Positions 34,541-47,739 of a DNA stretch of 64,000 nucleotides are shown here, piece by piece (positions within the stretch are counted from its first letter, which is position 1; each line of letters starts with the position of its first letter). The notes beneath the pieces are model-generated. The model ran no database searches and was not told the DNA's origin. It was given only the letters and a program-made list of their open reading frames with translations. A program made the translations under genes and the position numbers. This DNA comes from Progne subis subis (taxonomy: Eukaryota > Chordata > Aves > Passeriformes > Hirundinidae). Where the stretch lies: the NCBI GenBank assembly GCA_022316685.1, contig JAKJHU010000005.1, positions 14,238,707 to 14,302,706 on the forward strand, written 5' to 3'.

Positions 34541-35695
34541 GGAGACTTCTGTGCTACAGAGCTGACAGAGCTGTTTCTCAAGTCAATTCAGATCATATTT
34601 AATAATGTCAGAGAAAGGAATGCTTTGACATGTCTCTTGTATGGTAAAGTTAAAATAGCATCTACAGAAGAAGACCTTTTCATTGAGAAATAAGGTTGCG
34701 TAGAGGGAAATATTTTACGCTGAAATGATGCTATTCAAAGTGGGGGGAGATCTTGCGTATTTTTAGAATGTAAGGAACTAAACTCGCTGTCGCAAAGAAT
34801 TAAGCGATGCAAATAATTTTCATTTCCCCAAGCTCAGACATTTTGATGCCAGCTGTGATCTCTATAAGAATCTCAGCCTCAGAATTCACGTCAAATGCTG
34901 CTTTGCTATCCCAAGTTGCTGTCATTTAATTTCTGCTGCCTCTGACTGCCACCATCCTCCCTCACCCTCCAAGACAGAAGCAGTCAGAAGAAGCTGATTC
35001 ATGGAAAACGTGATCAAAACTCTCACACTCTCCACAAGAATTCACACCAATTTGTCTTCTGTACTCCCATCTTGCTGGTAATCAACATGCTCACTCCATC
35101 TTGGCCCCACCAGAAGCAACCTGGGTGCTTGAGCTCTTTGTACAGCCTGTTTTTGGCACGTTTTGGGGTGCAAGGATACCAGTCCTTTCCTGTGGCAGCT
35201 CTTTAGTTTGGCTTTGGATAAGGAATATGACCGATTTGCATTTATTAAGGAAAATAAAGGTCACTACCCATCAAGGCCTATAACCTCTCTGTCATATTTT
35301 GCTTTACTGAAGAATCTTAATAGACGAACACTGATTCCTCCCTGATTACTGAAATCGTTGCTAGAACCTAGTGGTAAGTAAGGCATCAAGGTTAATGCTT
35401 ACTCCCGAGCAACGGCATCTGCCGAGCAGGTCACACCCCTGATGAACATTACCACTGCAGCGTGAAGACTGAACAGATGCACCCATCCACCTACAGCAGA
35501 GCCCTTTTTCCAGTCAAAGCCACTCTGCTGAATCTTATGTGCTCCTGCCTTCAGTGTAGCTGTGCAACAAATGGACTGAGCAGAGAATAAAGCCCCTTCC
35601 CAGCCCTTCCATGAAAAGCTGCCTCACTGGGAGAACAGTGGCCAGTCTGACCAGCCACTCCAAACCCAAGGGCAAGGGCTGCCTGCAATGGCCCC

Positions 35696-35758
35696 AGAGG
35701 GATTTGCTGATGAATTTAACATAGACAGAGGGAATTTGCTGATGAATTTAACAGAGAC
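35696..35758 (+). repeat. 32-bp tandem duplication, two copies
   Basis: Two adjacent copies of a unit containing 'tttgctgatgaatttaaca' (starting at 35703 and 35735) differ by one inserted A and one t/g change. It is a local duplication of recent to moderate age. Confidence 0.9.
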
Positions 35759-37279
35759 AAGATTTTTCACAGCCTTCAGCAGTTTGAAATTTTTTCTGGT
35801 TATTCTCTGCCCAGCTCTCTTCTCATCCTCCCCTGAGCTGCTGCCTTTGTTCAGGATGCAGCGGAGAGCACGACACTCACTTCCCTCCTACAAACAACAA
35901 CAACAAAAAAACTCATAGGGATATCCCATTCACTTCCAGAAGTGAGAAACCCTGACAGAAGGGAAAAGCAAACATTTTAAGACTCAGATTTTTTAATTAG
36001 CCTTTCTGCAAGCTTGCTTTGTCTTCTATAGCCTTCATCAGCACAGAGGTGCAGCTGCAGCTAGCCATTCCCAAGGCTGCTGAGGTGACCAGCACCTCAG
36101 ATCTTCTCATCCACGCTCTGAAACACACATCACAACTCATCCAACCCACACAGCTGGGGTGGCCAAGGCACAGATGTGGTTTTCTGCCTGCTGAAGGTTA
36201 CAGATCCCTGCTCACTGAAGTCCCATTCCTGTTTCATCCTCCAGCTGGAAACACCCCATATGAGACATGAGACACCCTCTTATGGCTTTTTAAGAGTCTG
36301 TTTAAAACAGGTGGCTCCAACACAGGTTCCTTGTGTCTCACAGATTAAAAGGTGTGGTTTTTTCAGAAGCAGAACTAAATGGCTGAACATATTTGGAAGC
36401 AATTTTTCCACACAAAACTTCCAGTTCATGGTGACAGGAATAGATGCTTCACCACACTATCTCACAACATGAAGCCTTATGGAAAGTTTAATATTTCCCA
36501 ACAGAAGACAGAAACATGTTGACTCACTGCTCTGTCTTCTCCTAATAAGAGAAACAGAAAGAATGGTGGGCACATGCTTGTCAACAAAGGTAAAAAATTG
36601 CCATGGGAGTAAAACAATGCATCCAGGAGACCAGACAACAGCCTCTTATCTGTTTAACTCCTTCTGCTCACACAGACATACAGCAAACACCTAAAGTCCC
36701 AGTCACCAACAATGTAAATCTCTCTCCAAACTCACTAAGTAGTTACATTAAATCCTCCTTTAGTTAGCGCAGGCAATGCTGAGGGAAGCAGTGTGCTTAA
36801 AGAAGGAACAGGACTGTGCAAGTACAGGGAACAAGAAATGCCTTCCTAATAAACTTGCTGGCTTTGGAGAACAGAATGGAAGTAGAAGAGATGAAGAGTG
36901 AAATATTTAAAGGGTAGAATCCAAAAAAAAAAAAAGCCAAGAGGTACTCAGAAAACAAACACTGGAAGGTATTTCCAATTCTTGCTGAGATTTTCATCAA
37001 GCACTGAAGCAATTGTGCTCTTCAGTGATTATTGTGTCAAGTATCAGGTTGTTATTGCAGACTAGGAATAGAAGTGTCATGCAGACAATTTCTAAGATTT
37101 TGAATCAGGTAAAAGAGATGAGTAGAAAAGTATCAGCGGCACTATTCAAAGAACATATCACATCAAAGAGAACACAAAATAGAGCACAGAGGAAGGGAAT
37201 GCAGTTCAGAAAAGGTTTTTAATTTAAAATTAAGAAGTCAGATCAACAGAGAACAGGAAGAAAATTAAGTCTCAGAATA

Positions 37280-38510
37280 ATTTTGTCCCACAGCAGGATC
37301 ACCTCTGTCTTTCCCAGGACAGATTTGGCTAACCAGCCCTAACCACTTGTAGTGAAGAGGCATCACCAATGCTGTCATTCGAGAATCTATTCAAGTGCTT
37401 TGTTTTTAGAAAGATTTCCCTGTGTCTTATTTGAATCACCTATACTTCACATCCAGTAGAGTCATAAGCACTACCCCTTGCCCCAACTACCATAGCAATG
37501 GAAATATTTTATTTTCCTCCTTCTCCTCTCAAGAGCCTTTCATGTATTCAAAGACTTCTTCCTTATTCCCCTAGACCCCTTTGCTTCAGATTAACCAATC
37601 TCATAATTTCACCCAGTGGGTGATGCCTGCTAGCCCTCTAATGACTCTTACAGTTTCTATACATTCATCCTTCCAGGCAGTCCTCATTTTTCTTCGTTCT
37701 TACCACCCAAAATGAGGTGCAAAGCTTTTGCCCTGGCCTATTCAGAAATAGCAACAGCAGATATCTGGTTGATTCCTGGGTTTTCACCTTCCTTCCCCCA
37801 CCAGTTGCAACATTGGCCTTCTGCACATGGAGCTGCTGATCCAGTTCATCCTGTGCTTCTCTGTAAGCCCCAGATCCTCTTGTGGCAGGCTGCTGCCTTG
37901 GCACTCACCTCCCTTCTCATGGCTCCATCGACTGGTGCACACGCTGGCAGACTGCCTCAGGGCAAATATTGACTGCTTCCATTTATTAACTACCTACAGG
38001 CAGTACCTTGAACTTGTTCCTATTGAACTGTGTCCCTTTATTTCCCAGCAATTCCTTCAAGTTATCAAAAAGCTTTGGGATTCTAAAAGGAGGAAAAACC
38101 CAATATATATTACCCAAGTCCCCACTTGATCGGTCTTATCACTCTGACTACAAACCTTTGATGCCATCTGAGAAAATTGGTACTGTATGAATTTTGATTC
38201 TACACCTCAACAATTTAATTTTGACGATTTTTCTGTAGTTTACTTATAAGGACACGTGAAAGAATTTCAAATACCATCTCCTGCTGATTCTATCTTACCT
38301 GCCAATGGTTTGCTATTTTAGAAAAAAAAAATAAGACTGGTTTAACAGTTTGTGCTCAACAAATTCATAACAGTAATCTTTATTTGGTTATCTCAAGGCT
38401 GCCTATAAAATATCACAATTATTTGTTTCAGAATTGATCAGAGAACTGAAGTGACAGGTTAAAAATAACTCACCTGCTTCTCCTTTTTTAATTATCAGTA
38501 TCACACTTGT
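37280..38510 (-). mobile_element. long decayed CR1/L3-type LINE, antisense
   Basis: Segments of the plus strand match, in order, the reverse complement of the L3/CR1 reverse-transcriptase region and the sequence next to it. Matching blocks lie at 37540-37620, 37640-37720, 37990-38090 (tgaactgtgtcc...), 38110-38210 and 38230-38300 (tagtttacttataag). Spacing between blocks suggests internal deletions. It is the longest LINE remnant in the window. All frames are broken. A block at 38.3-38.5 kb resembles the next part of the family, so the true end may lie further right. Confidence 0.6.
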
Positions 38511-38519
38511 AATTTTCTC

Positions 38520-41120
38520 ATTGTCCAGGACCCTGACTGTTTTGTCCCCTCTTCTTCTCATCTAGAAGATCAGAGACTGTATCATTTCATGATCACCATC
38601 ATATTAATTGCACTCCAGCAAAAATTTTTCTACTCTTCCTTCTAGTAAAAAATAAATCTTTAAGTACTTTTCCTCCCAGTTGCTTTTACCACCTGGTATG
38701 ACAACTCTCCACCAGTACACTAAGAATTGGATGAACCATCTGTGTTCTGTCATGTTTGTTTTCAGCAAATGCCTGGGTAATTAAACCCACATTAACAACA
38801 CATGCTGCTCTGAAGGATTCTGCAAGTTCATTTTTGCTGGGACATTACCAGTCCTTAACAAGAAGCAAACTACATTTGGTGATTTGTCAGTCTGGGCAAA
38901 CTAGATGTAAATTCTCAGGGATCAGATATAGTTTTTCCTCTGTCCAGTGCTCAGAAAAAATCAGAGAAAGGAAGAATAAACATTTACCTGCATAATGAGC
39001 AGGTAGACTCCAAGAGGGAAATGACTGCAATGCCATAGCAGCAGCCCACAGCAGCTCTTCACTTTGCACAGTGCCCCACATGATAGAATTCATTCTGTTT
39101 GCCAAGATTTACAAGGGTTAAATCTTGCATTTGAGAGCACAAGAAGCACCCTCTTGGGTTAGACAATGGTCCATCAAGGCATTCCAAATGTGAAAGATCC
39201 AAGCTACAGTGCACCAGCTAGAACTTTTTACCCATGTTCTTTGATGCATGTGCAAAACTTGAGCAGAGCAGGAAGGCAGGGTCTCACTGCAGTGACAGAG
39301 ACTTTCCAAGCCAGCTCTGTTCATCGACATTTTCAGTGACCTTTTTTCCAACACTAACTGGCAGAGGGTGGAAATCAGATCCACCATATCTCCTTTGATC
39401 CTCTCCAAACCCAAAGGTAGGGTCATAGGTAGGAATCACAAGGGAGATACACTAGTCTGGTGCCATGGCAGATACACTTGGAACAACGTGTCACACAGGC
39501 AGAAGCACAATGTCTTCACCTTGGAGATCCTTCAGAAGTCCAGGCGAGATGCCACCTAGTCTTGGGAACTTCTTAACCTACCTCCCTAGTCAAACCTTAT
39601 CTGGATCCTTTGACCTTCCTGTGAAAAAGATTATTTGGAATCTCCCCAGCAGCAAAGACACGTGCAAATACAGTGACGTTCTTGGATATGATGTGCTGAG
39701 ACCATCTTTCACCTTCGGCCAGCAAGTGGTCCCATTGATCCCATGTCTGCTTTCCTAGTTCTTATGCATTTGAAGAACTTGTCACTAACAGCTCAAGCAT
39801 CATTAGCAAGGCTCTCTTCAAGTTTTAGGGGTTTTTCAGCTGTCCTCCTAATTTCATGTTTACTTGTCATAATTTATAGACTCTCTAAATTTCTGCAATT
39901 TTTCCATTTTTTTTAATATCAATCCACTCTTTGTGATCACTTCGACCTCTTTATTAGGCCTTGAAGGGATTTTACTGGATTTATGTTTTCTTTCTAATTG
40001 TAATGCAAAATTTACCTCAACTTCTAATACTGTAATTTTTAGAAGCTTCAATTTTCTCACTTCCTAGACTAGTGTTTTCAAGGTTGTTTTATTTTATTTT
40101 TTGACAAATAGCCGCAGTTCCACAGAGCACCCTGTCTTGAAATTGAATATTCATGTTATGAATTCACTTGGATTGCTTGTGCTGAAATCTAATCATGTTG
40201 AAACAGCTACCTCCTGAAGTAGGTCTCATGGACCATTTGAGTCCAAACAGAGATCAGTATCTTCTCCTGCAAGTTGTTCTACACAGCAGGAAACTCTACA
40301 TGTCGTATTTTTTTTCCCTGCACACCTTGCCCTTGCATCAATCCAGAGGAACAGCATAACTACCCCCTTTGCTCTGTTTTGCAACTGCAGCTCCTCTCAC
40401 CTCACATTGCCCAGAACTGTTATGATGATCAGTCCCTGTCCTTAATCAGGGGTTTGTCAGTATCATGTCATCATTAACTAGGGGTTCCATTGCATGCCTC
40501 TTTTCCTTGGAACATTTTTATGCCAGTACACTTCATATTATCCTTCAAATACAATGTTACTCCCCCACCAATATGTTCCACTTTCTTTTCCTGTAAGATT
40601 GGTAGCCTGGCAACACCATATCCCACTGATCCTACTCCTCCCACTGTCCCTGGGATAACTGCTCTGCCAGGGTTCCCATTTGAGCCCAGGAATGCTCATT
40701 CTCCCATCCTCATTTTTAAACACTAAGTGCTGCTGTAAAAGCATGGTTTTGTTTTTCCCTAGCTCTGTCACTGAGCATTGCTGGCCAAGAAGGACCACAG
40801 GCAGCCTCATTTCCTTGTTCTTTCCAATCTGTTTATTTCCCTCCTAGACTTTTCAGAGGCACAGCCTGACCTCATTTTACCCATAGCATAGCCTGCACAG
40901 GCCCCTCCTTGTCCCAGAAGTGTCCTTATTTCCTAGAACACTTTAATCCTGCCTTTCTGCCCCATCATCTCCTCTGTGAACTCTCTTTGCCAATGGGAAT
41001 TTCAAGGCAAGCATGCTGCTGGAAGGCCAAAGTTCATCCATCCATCCATCCACGTGGGCCCCATTTTGACTCTGCCGCAGATGGATGCTACCAGGAGAGA
41101 GTGGGACCAGTTCTCCCATC
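38520..41120. other. noncoding region
   Basis: No gene seen. The left part (to about 38.7 kb) and the block at 39.8-40.1 kb may be more ancient LINE, too diverged to call. A short (CATC)n repeat lies near 41035-41050. Confidence 0.4.
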
Positions 41121-41128
41121 TAAATAGC

Positions 41129-41315
41129 ATTGATTCGTAGAATGATTTGAGTTGGAAGGGACTTTAAAAATCATGTATTTCCAAGTCCCCCACTATGGGG
41201 CAGGGTCACCTTCCACAAGACCAGGTTGCTCAGAGGCCCATCCAACCTGGCTTTGGATACTTTCAGGGATGGGGAATCCACAATTTCTCCCCATCCCCTA
41301 AGATTAGCGCACCCT
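41129..41315 (-). mobile_element. avian CR1 LINE, 3' end
   Basis: The plus strand carries the reverse complement of the typical bird CR1 terminus. It starts with the ATTCTATG-type tail (gattcgtagaatgat), then 'gagttggaagggact', then 'ccttccacaagaccaggttgctcag', then 'ccatccaacctggctttg'. The element is on the minus strand, cut at its 5' end like most CR1 copies, and is the best preserved LINE here. It is the clearest single marker that the genome is avian. Confidence 0.85.
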
Positions 41316-41623
41316 GCTCCTCTGTAGGGAATGGGCTGTGCACAGACTGTGTCACATCTGCTGATACACAAGGCATTTGAACAGCACTAGGTGGCTGTTG
41401 TTTAGACAACTGAACTGAGCTGCTTAGGAATGTGAGATTCACCCTGGAACAGCAGGGAAGGGATCCCAAGACTGGAAACAGAGAGATGCTTTGGCACAGC
41501 TAGTTACAGTAGACAATAGATGGTATTTCCTCTGAGGAAAATAAGGAAAAATAAGGAAGAATTAAAGCCACTTTTCCCAGAGCAGAAATACTCAATCAAT
41601 TTGATTCTAGACACAATTGTCAT

Positions 41624-41645
41624 AAAAAAAAAAAAAAAAAAAAAA
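41624..41645 (+). repeat. poly(A) tract, 22 bases
   Basis: Uninterrupted run of 22 A. Confidence 0.95.
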
Positions 41646-42225
41646 GTTCTATAATAGCAGTGAAAACAGAAATAGTAGTGCAAAAGCAGCCAGAGGTTCT
41701 GGTCCTGATGCTTTCTTCTGAGTTGCCCCTAGTGCACACATCATGGCAGAATCATCTTTTCTAAGCAGAGCAGCAGTGAAGGGCAGGCAAAAATTTACCC
41801 AAAACCTAGGTGAATCTTAGAATGACCTGGGGTTTTACATCACAATTCTGATCATCACTTGCCAGAAGTTTTTGTATCCCTGTGATCAAGAATGTTATCT
41901 ACTACACTTTGCTCTTAGTCACAAGTTCTCGGAAGTTAGATTTGTAGCACTTTTGCATTGTATGTTATTTTAAGCACAACATAAGGGATCTCAAAAAAAA
42001 AATATCAGAAATAACTATCTCTAATGTCATGATTAAGTGTTTTCCAAACCTGTAACTTTCAGTATACTGATTAAGGGCTTCGTAGGATAACTTCTCTGCT
42101 TTTGGGGGCATTCAACATCTACACAAAAACATCAAAAGAAGGCAGTCCTGCTGCTGAACAGGTATGTATGAACAAAAAGCAAATTTGCTTTGCTTTTTCA
42201 CACAGCTACCATGTTTGCAGGTCCC

Positions 42226-42250
42226 TTTCAAATTCAGTGTGAATTTGAAA
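42226..42250. repeat. perfect 11-bp inverted repeat
   Basis: TTTCAAATTCA at 42226-42236, loop GTG, TGAATTTGAAA at 42240-42250. Confidence 0.9.
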
Positions 42251-43834
42251 ATGCAACATATTTCCCCTGTACAAAAATGTTCTTCTGCATGACCAAGGAT
42301 GACACTGTCTAGTGCCACAGTATACTGTGCCACGCTCTCATATATTTGTAATTCCTTTTCCTTTAAACCACTGCACATATGCCTTTCTTTGGACCCTGGT
42401 TCCAAGGCCGGCAAGAGCAATGGACAGGTCATGCTGTGATTTCCCCCAGAATTTCATGGATTATTCACTTTAGATTTCAGTGGTGTCAAACATCATTCAC
42501 TGATGTCTTTTGTGCGTGTCTTAACAAAAAGCATGTACTTACTGCTTGTGAAATACCCCCTCTATGGGATAATTCTTGCTGCACATTGCAAAATATAGGA
42601 CAACTAAAAGTTTTCCTTCGAGTGATGTAATGCTACAGAGTAAAAGGGCAATCCATACTTAACCTTGGATTAATAAAAATGAACTCAAATATGGACTAAA
42701 TACATAAGTACTTCTGATTTGGACATGACTGAGCCCGCAGGTTCTCCAGGGGCAAAATAAAAATTGTACAGCCACCCCTGGCAAGTTGATGGGGCAATGA
42801 AGCAGTGACTCACTGAACATTTTACTGACTCAAATTATATTCTTAGTTCTCAAGCATATTATTAAAGTAATGCACAAGGAGACTTCTAGTGCTTGTGCAC
42901 CACTTAGTTCTCTTTGGCACTATTTTGCAGAGTCAGTCTTTTGCCTTCTGTGAAATTATTCCTGATCAACAGCAATTAAGTAAGAAACCAGCCAAGGGTA
43001 AGCTCAGTACTGTGTGAGAACAAATGTAGTAGAGGAGAGTTTCAACAAATGAACTCTATCTCCTCTCTCTTCTCGAGAGGAGGCTGCAGCAGTAGTTATC
43101 CAATTTAAACAACAATATTCCGTCACAGAGCAGAACTATTAGAGAATTCTAGGAAATACCATGTTTTTCCTAAGCCAGCACCCAAAGAAGTAATCATGTA
43201 TTTTTCATTATTCCTTCATTTCGCAGACATGTTTTTAATTAGCAAAGAAATCCCAGGTACTGCAAAAATCCCAATAAACTACTGCTAGTGTTCAACAGCA
43301 ACCTTCCCCCCACATCTGTGCTGAACAAAAACCATGACACTTGGCCAGGAAGAACTCTTGTTCACTGTCCTCCATCCTGAGAGAATGAGCCTAGTGCCTT
43401 GGAGAAACTGCAGTTTGAGTCATTAACATTCAGCCTACACAAATCCTCTCTATCCTAATGCCTGGGCATTGTGCTCCCTTCGCAGCATCCCAGCAGCTCC
43501 CTCGCTAAGCTGTAACTCAGTGCTCAGCACTGGCCACACCCCTTGCAAAAAATAGCTGCCTTTCAATGGCAGACAAAACAATTATTTGATATAAAATCTT
43601 CAGCACAAAAATGTGTTTTTACTTTTCAGACTAAAGATGCATGAGATACAAGTAATCAAATGCAAAGCTGTCTAGCTAAAACTCAGAGGGCTTGGATGAG
43701 TTTTTTCTTTCTGTTACACAAACCAAAATAAACGTGTTTTAACACATAGGAACATTTTCTTAACACTTTTTAATGCTGAATAGCTTTGTTTCCAATCCAA
43801 AACCTAAATAAATCATACTTACAAGCCAAAAAGA

Positions 43835-43859
<25 letters not shown>
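43835..43859 (+). repeat. poly(T) tract, 25 bases
   Basis: Uninterrupted run of 25 T. Confidence 0.95.
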
Positions 43860-43865
<6 letters not shown>

Positions 43866-45399
43866 AAAACCACAAAGTAAAAAAGGAGCATTGTGGGCTT
43901 TTTTCCATCAAGTTACATGAAATGTGGTAACCAGGAACTGCACAATGTGAGATTAGAAAACCATATGAAGTGATGAAATGATGTATATAAAACTTCATTT
44001 TGCACGGCTCCACCAGGGATAAAAGTGCTACTTCTGTGAAAGACATTAGAATTTGTAATGCTCTTGCCATGGAAATAGCTGCCATGTCACCCACCAGGAT
44101 TAGGGATGGACAAATAAGAAAAGCAGATGATACATGAAAGCAGGAGAGATGGAAGCATTTTTCAGAATTAGACAGCAGTGACGAGGGAAATGAAAATGAC
44201 ATGGAAGGTCTAATTGGAATTCCTTTAGTCACTTGGAAAGGATATTAAAAAGCCTTTCTCAAAGCACTCTTATCAACATTTTCTTCAGGAATTAGTGTAC
44301 AGCCTAATTTAGCCAGTGCATAAGCACATTAATTTTTCCATTCTCTGAGCAGGTGGCAGAAAGCTCTCACACATTAAAGCCAGCCCGTGAACCCTTGTTT
44401 GGGCCACAGCAGAGAACACAGCTGGGGAGCAGCAGGCAGCTGGCTGCCCCTGTGCCCAGCTCCTGGGACACTGTCCTGTCGCAGCCCTCAGCCTCAGGTC
44501 ATCCACAGCCTTAATTTTGCCACACGAGCTCACCAGCAAGAAGCTGCAGGAACACATCTGAGCTAGGCAAGCTGAGCTACCGGACTAGGAAGGGACGTGA
44601 CACAACAATTGACTCCCATTTGTGCTTCTTCATCCTGTTCAACAAACCACACAGAAGGCAGTCAAAAGAAGTATTTAAGAAACATTCACATGTCTACTGT
44701 CTTTGAACACCACCCCCAATCCCCACACACGCTGACCCTCACTTCCAGTACAAACCTACCTTGGAAGCAGTGGGCAACACAACAGTAAGGGAGGCTGAAA
44801 ATAAATGACCCATAGGGAGGAAGGGCTGGCTTTTCCAACCCATTAAGAAGTTTCCCCTAAAGCCCACATACTGCTCAGCTTCTCTGGGAGACAGCGAGGG
44901 CCAGAGTTTATGTCTATTGGGGAAAGTACTCTCAGAGCAACCAGAGAAAACACACAAGACAGTCAGTGTCCTGCCTCTCAACAGCTGGCAAGGACTAGCT
45001 CTCACGGACAGGAAAAGCTGCTGATTTTCCTCAGCCTTCCTTGTAGAGTGTACTTGGAGGTCAGTCTTACCCCATCAGCTGTCTCTCAGGACTGGCTCAA
45101 GTGCCTGAAGTGCTCTGTAGCACTTAGCTGCCATTAACCCTCCCAGCCCAGGCTGGCCAACCTAATTGTCCTTTTATCTCAACATCCTGCATAAACTGCC
45201 AACATCACAGCCTCAGTGAAAAACAGACAATGTGAATGGACAGAAGAAAAAAACTCCTGACCTTTCAAGATTCATTACTTTTTCACAAGCCTGGCCAAGA
45301 CACAGTGATACACATTGAGACTCATTGCACTGGGACTAACCCATGGCTGAGCACTAAAACTGCTCATTACGGTCACTGCATCACGAAGAGGCCCAGACC

Positions 45400-45500
45400 A
45401 ACCTATTTTGATGCTGAGGTTAATGCTGTTTTTAGAAAGAGGTTAGATTAAATGACCTCCAAGTATCCCTGCCACTAATGTTATTCAACTCTATTCTTCC
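45400..45500 (+). mobile_element. CR1-like LINE 3' terminus, old
   Basis: The run 'ggttagattaaatgacctcc' followed by a 'atccctgcca' block and 'ttattcaactctattcttcc' resembles a plus-strand CR1 3' end. Divergence is high and the upstream limit is unclear. Confidence 0.4.
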
Positions 45501-46109
45501 AAGAACTCCTTGTTGCATCTTATTGAAGATTCCCAGTTTTTAAAGATAATCCTGAACCATAACCACACCCCAATATCAGTTTTCACCTGTACTGTCCTTA
45601 CTGCATTTAACAGGGACCCTTCATGGAACCTTTGGGGTGATATGAATTAGGATCGGGGCTATTGAGTTCTCCCCACAGCAGTTGTTGGAGGGCTCATGTT
45701 GTTCCTCCACACATTGCAAAACTGGTTTCTTTGACAGAGGAACAAGTCCTTGATAGCAAAGGAAAATTTACATAACATACTAGGAGAAGAAAATCCTCCC
45801 TTATTAGCCCTCTCCATTCTCTCTGAGGCAAGGGAATGGCACAAAGGCTGTGAACACTTATCATCTGTTCTCCAAGAAAAAGCCTGGGAAACCAATCTAG
45901 TCAAGTCAGAGCAGAAAGTTCTATTTTACCAAAACTAGTAAGCTCTGTTTTGTTCCCTAATATGTTAATAACTTCCAACATTTCACATGTCACTTTCATT
46001 TAACCATCACAGAGTACTGATCACCAGTGTATCAGGTGTTTGATGTAACCCCAGACCAAGTGTTCCTGATTTATATCTCCCCTCCCTCAGCTCTTATCAG
46101 GACTATCAT

Positions 46110-46340
46110 TTCATATGTGGAGTCATAACTCTTTTGCTCCTGCATCCATCCTTGAAGATTCATTTATGCTGAATGTCATATGTTTTTTTTTTCCTCAGTC
46201 ACTATTAAAAGGTTCTTCTACATGCCTTCACAGTTGGTTCTACTTCTAACTAATTTGAACAATTTAATGCCATCAGCAAATGTTGGCAGCTCACAGCTAA
46301 CCCCCTTTCCAGGTCACACAGAAATCTCCTGAACTGCACA
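46110..46340 (-). mobile_element. CR1-type LINE fragment, antisense RT region
   Basis: The plus strand matches the reverse complement of the CR1 reverse-transcriptase region: 'gaagattcatttatgctgaat', then 'ccttcacagttggttctac', then 'ttaatgccatcagcaaatgt', then 'taaccccctttccag'. The blocks are in the expected order and spacing. All frames are broken. Confidence 0.6.
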
Positions 46341-47359
46341 GATCTGAGGACAAGCTTCCCTGGTGATTTTTCTCCAATCCAAGAACTGCACATTTTCTTC
46401 TGCCCTGGTTCCTGCCTTTAAGCCTGCATAAGGATTTTCACTTCTGTGGGTTGGCCAAGAGTGATATTCCAGGAGGCAGCAAGTAAATATCCTCTACTCT
46501 GTGCTAAGATTCAGATCTTCAGCTTGTTTGGTTGGGCTCTCTTTGACCCACTACAGTGAAACCACATCTCTGAATTCCTGTAATTATGTCAGTAACATTT
46601 CTGCCCCACAGACAGAAGATATACAGGTACATTTCCTGTTTGCCTACACCCATTCCTCACATGCCAAGGGCCTGCTAAGTTAAAAGAGGGTCTACAAATA
46701 CACCAGTGCTGTTTTTATCAAGATGCTCTTCCTCCTGGTTTCAGGGCAAAATAGAGCCTGGTGTGCAGGACTGCTGCAGAGATCTTTCCTGCCTAAAGCT
46801 GACTGCCAGGCATCAGCCAGAACATTGACAATTTAAATCTGAGAAAAAAAGACATTACTCCTGTCAGTTGTTTTTGTTTACTGCACAGGTTTTATTATGT
46901 GACATCATTTTTTTTTCTTCCCCCACAGGACTCTTCCATTTATTTACTGCATGGAATTGTTGGGTTTTACTTTGCAGCTATTTTGGTTTCACCTTTAGTT
47001 TTCTGTGTGAGGTATGATTTAATCCCTGCTCCAGAGAAAGAATTAGTTGCTTCCTCCAGTGTTTTTCAAGACTGTCATCTTTTCAGATCTCCAAGCATAT
47101 TAGAAACATTCAGATGTCAAATGGGGAAAAATACCTGCAAACCCTGCCAGAGTTTAGACATGCAGCTGACTGCTGCCACTTGGAAGAAAAGCACAACAGA
47201 GAGCCAGATCTGGTTTACTTCTTTTACCATCTGCAGCACCAGGGAAGAGGGGATATTTTGCCCACAGCACAGGCTTTCTGACAGCAGAGTAAGAGTCAAA
47301 GATGAAAACCTCAGGTTGTCATCACAGACTTAGAAGTAAAGGCTGCTTTGGATGATAGC

Positions 47360-47388
47360 GTTTTGGGTCCTCTACTATGACCCAAAAC
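47360..47388. repeat. perfect 10-bp inverted repeat
   Basis: GTTTTGGGTC at 47360-47369 and GACCCAAAAC at 47379-47388, with a 9-base loop. Confidence 0.9.
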
Positions 47389-47739
47389 CTGACCCCTTTT
47401 GCCTTTCAAATCTAAAATACAGAGACACTAAATCTTCTCAAATAAAAAGTCACCATACCTTTTACCAGCATAGTCACAGCAATGCTCTCTACCACAGCTT
47501 CAGAGCAACCAAGTAAGCGCTGGCTGGAAGGCAGTCCAGTCCTCCTTCACAGCAGGGCTATCAGCAAAGCCACACCAAGTCAATCATTGCTTTGTCTATC
47601 TCAGCCCCAAAAACCTTCAAAACCCCTCTGGGTAGCTTTTCCATGCAGCACACATCTCCTTTTTCCTTGGCTCCCACCCAAGCACCCCATGGTACAGTCT
47701 GTGGGCATCATCCCTTGATGTACTGGGGAGGGACTTGGG

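Larger units (their letters stand above)
31120..37270. other. noncoding region
   Basis: No gene that I can support. It contains a 27-base A run (33443-33469), a C/A tract (34411-34540) and a 32-bp tandem duplication (35696-35758). Several weak splice-bounded open stretches were considered (near 32.7-32.9 and 37.06-37.11 kb) but none is convincing. Confidence 0.45.
41320..45390. other. noncoding region
   Basis: No gene seen. It holds an A run (41624-41645), a T run (43835-43859) and an inverted repeat at 42226-42250. Confidence 0.5.

Noticed and set aside
34305..34565. 86-codon lysine/proline/glutamine-rich ORF
   Set aside because: It is a reading of the C/A-only low-complexity tract.
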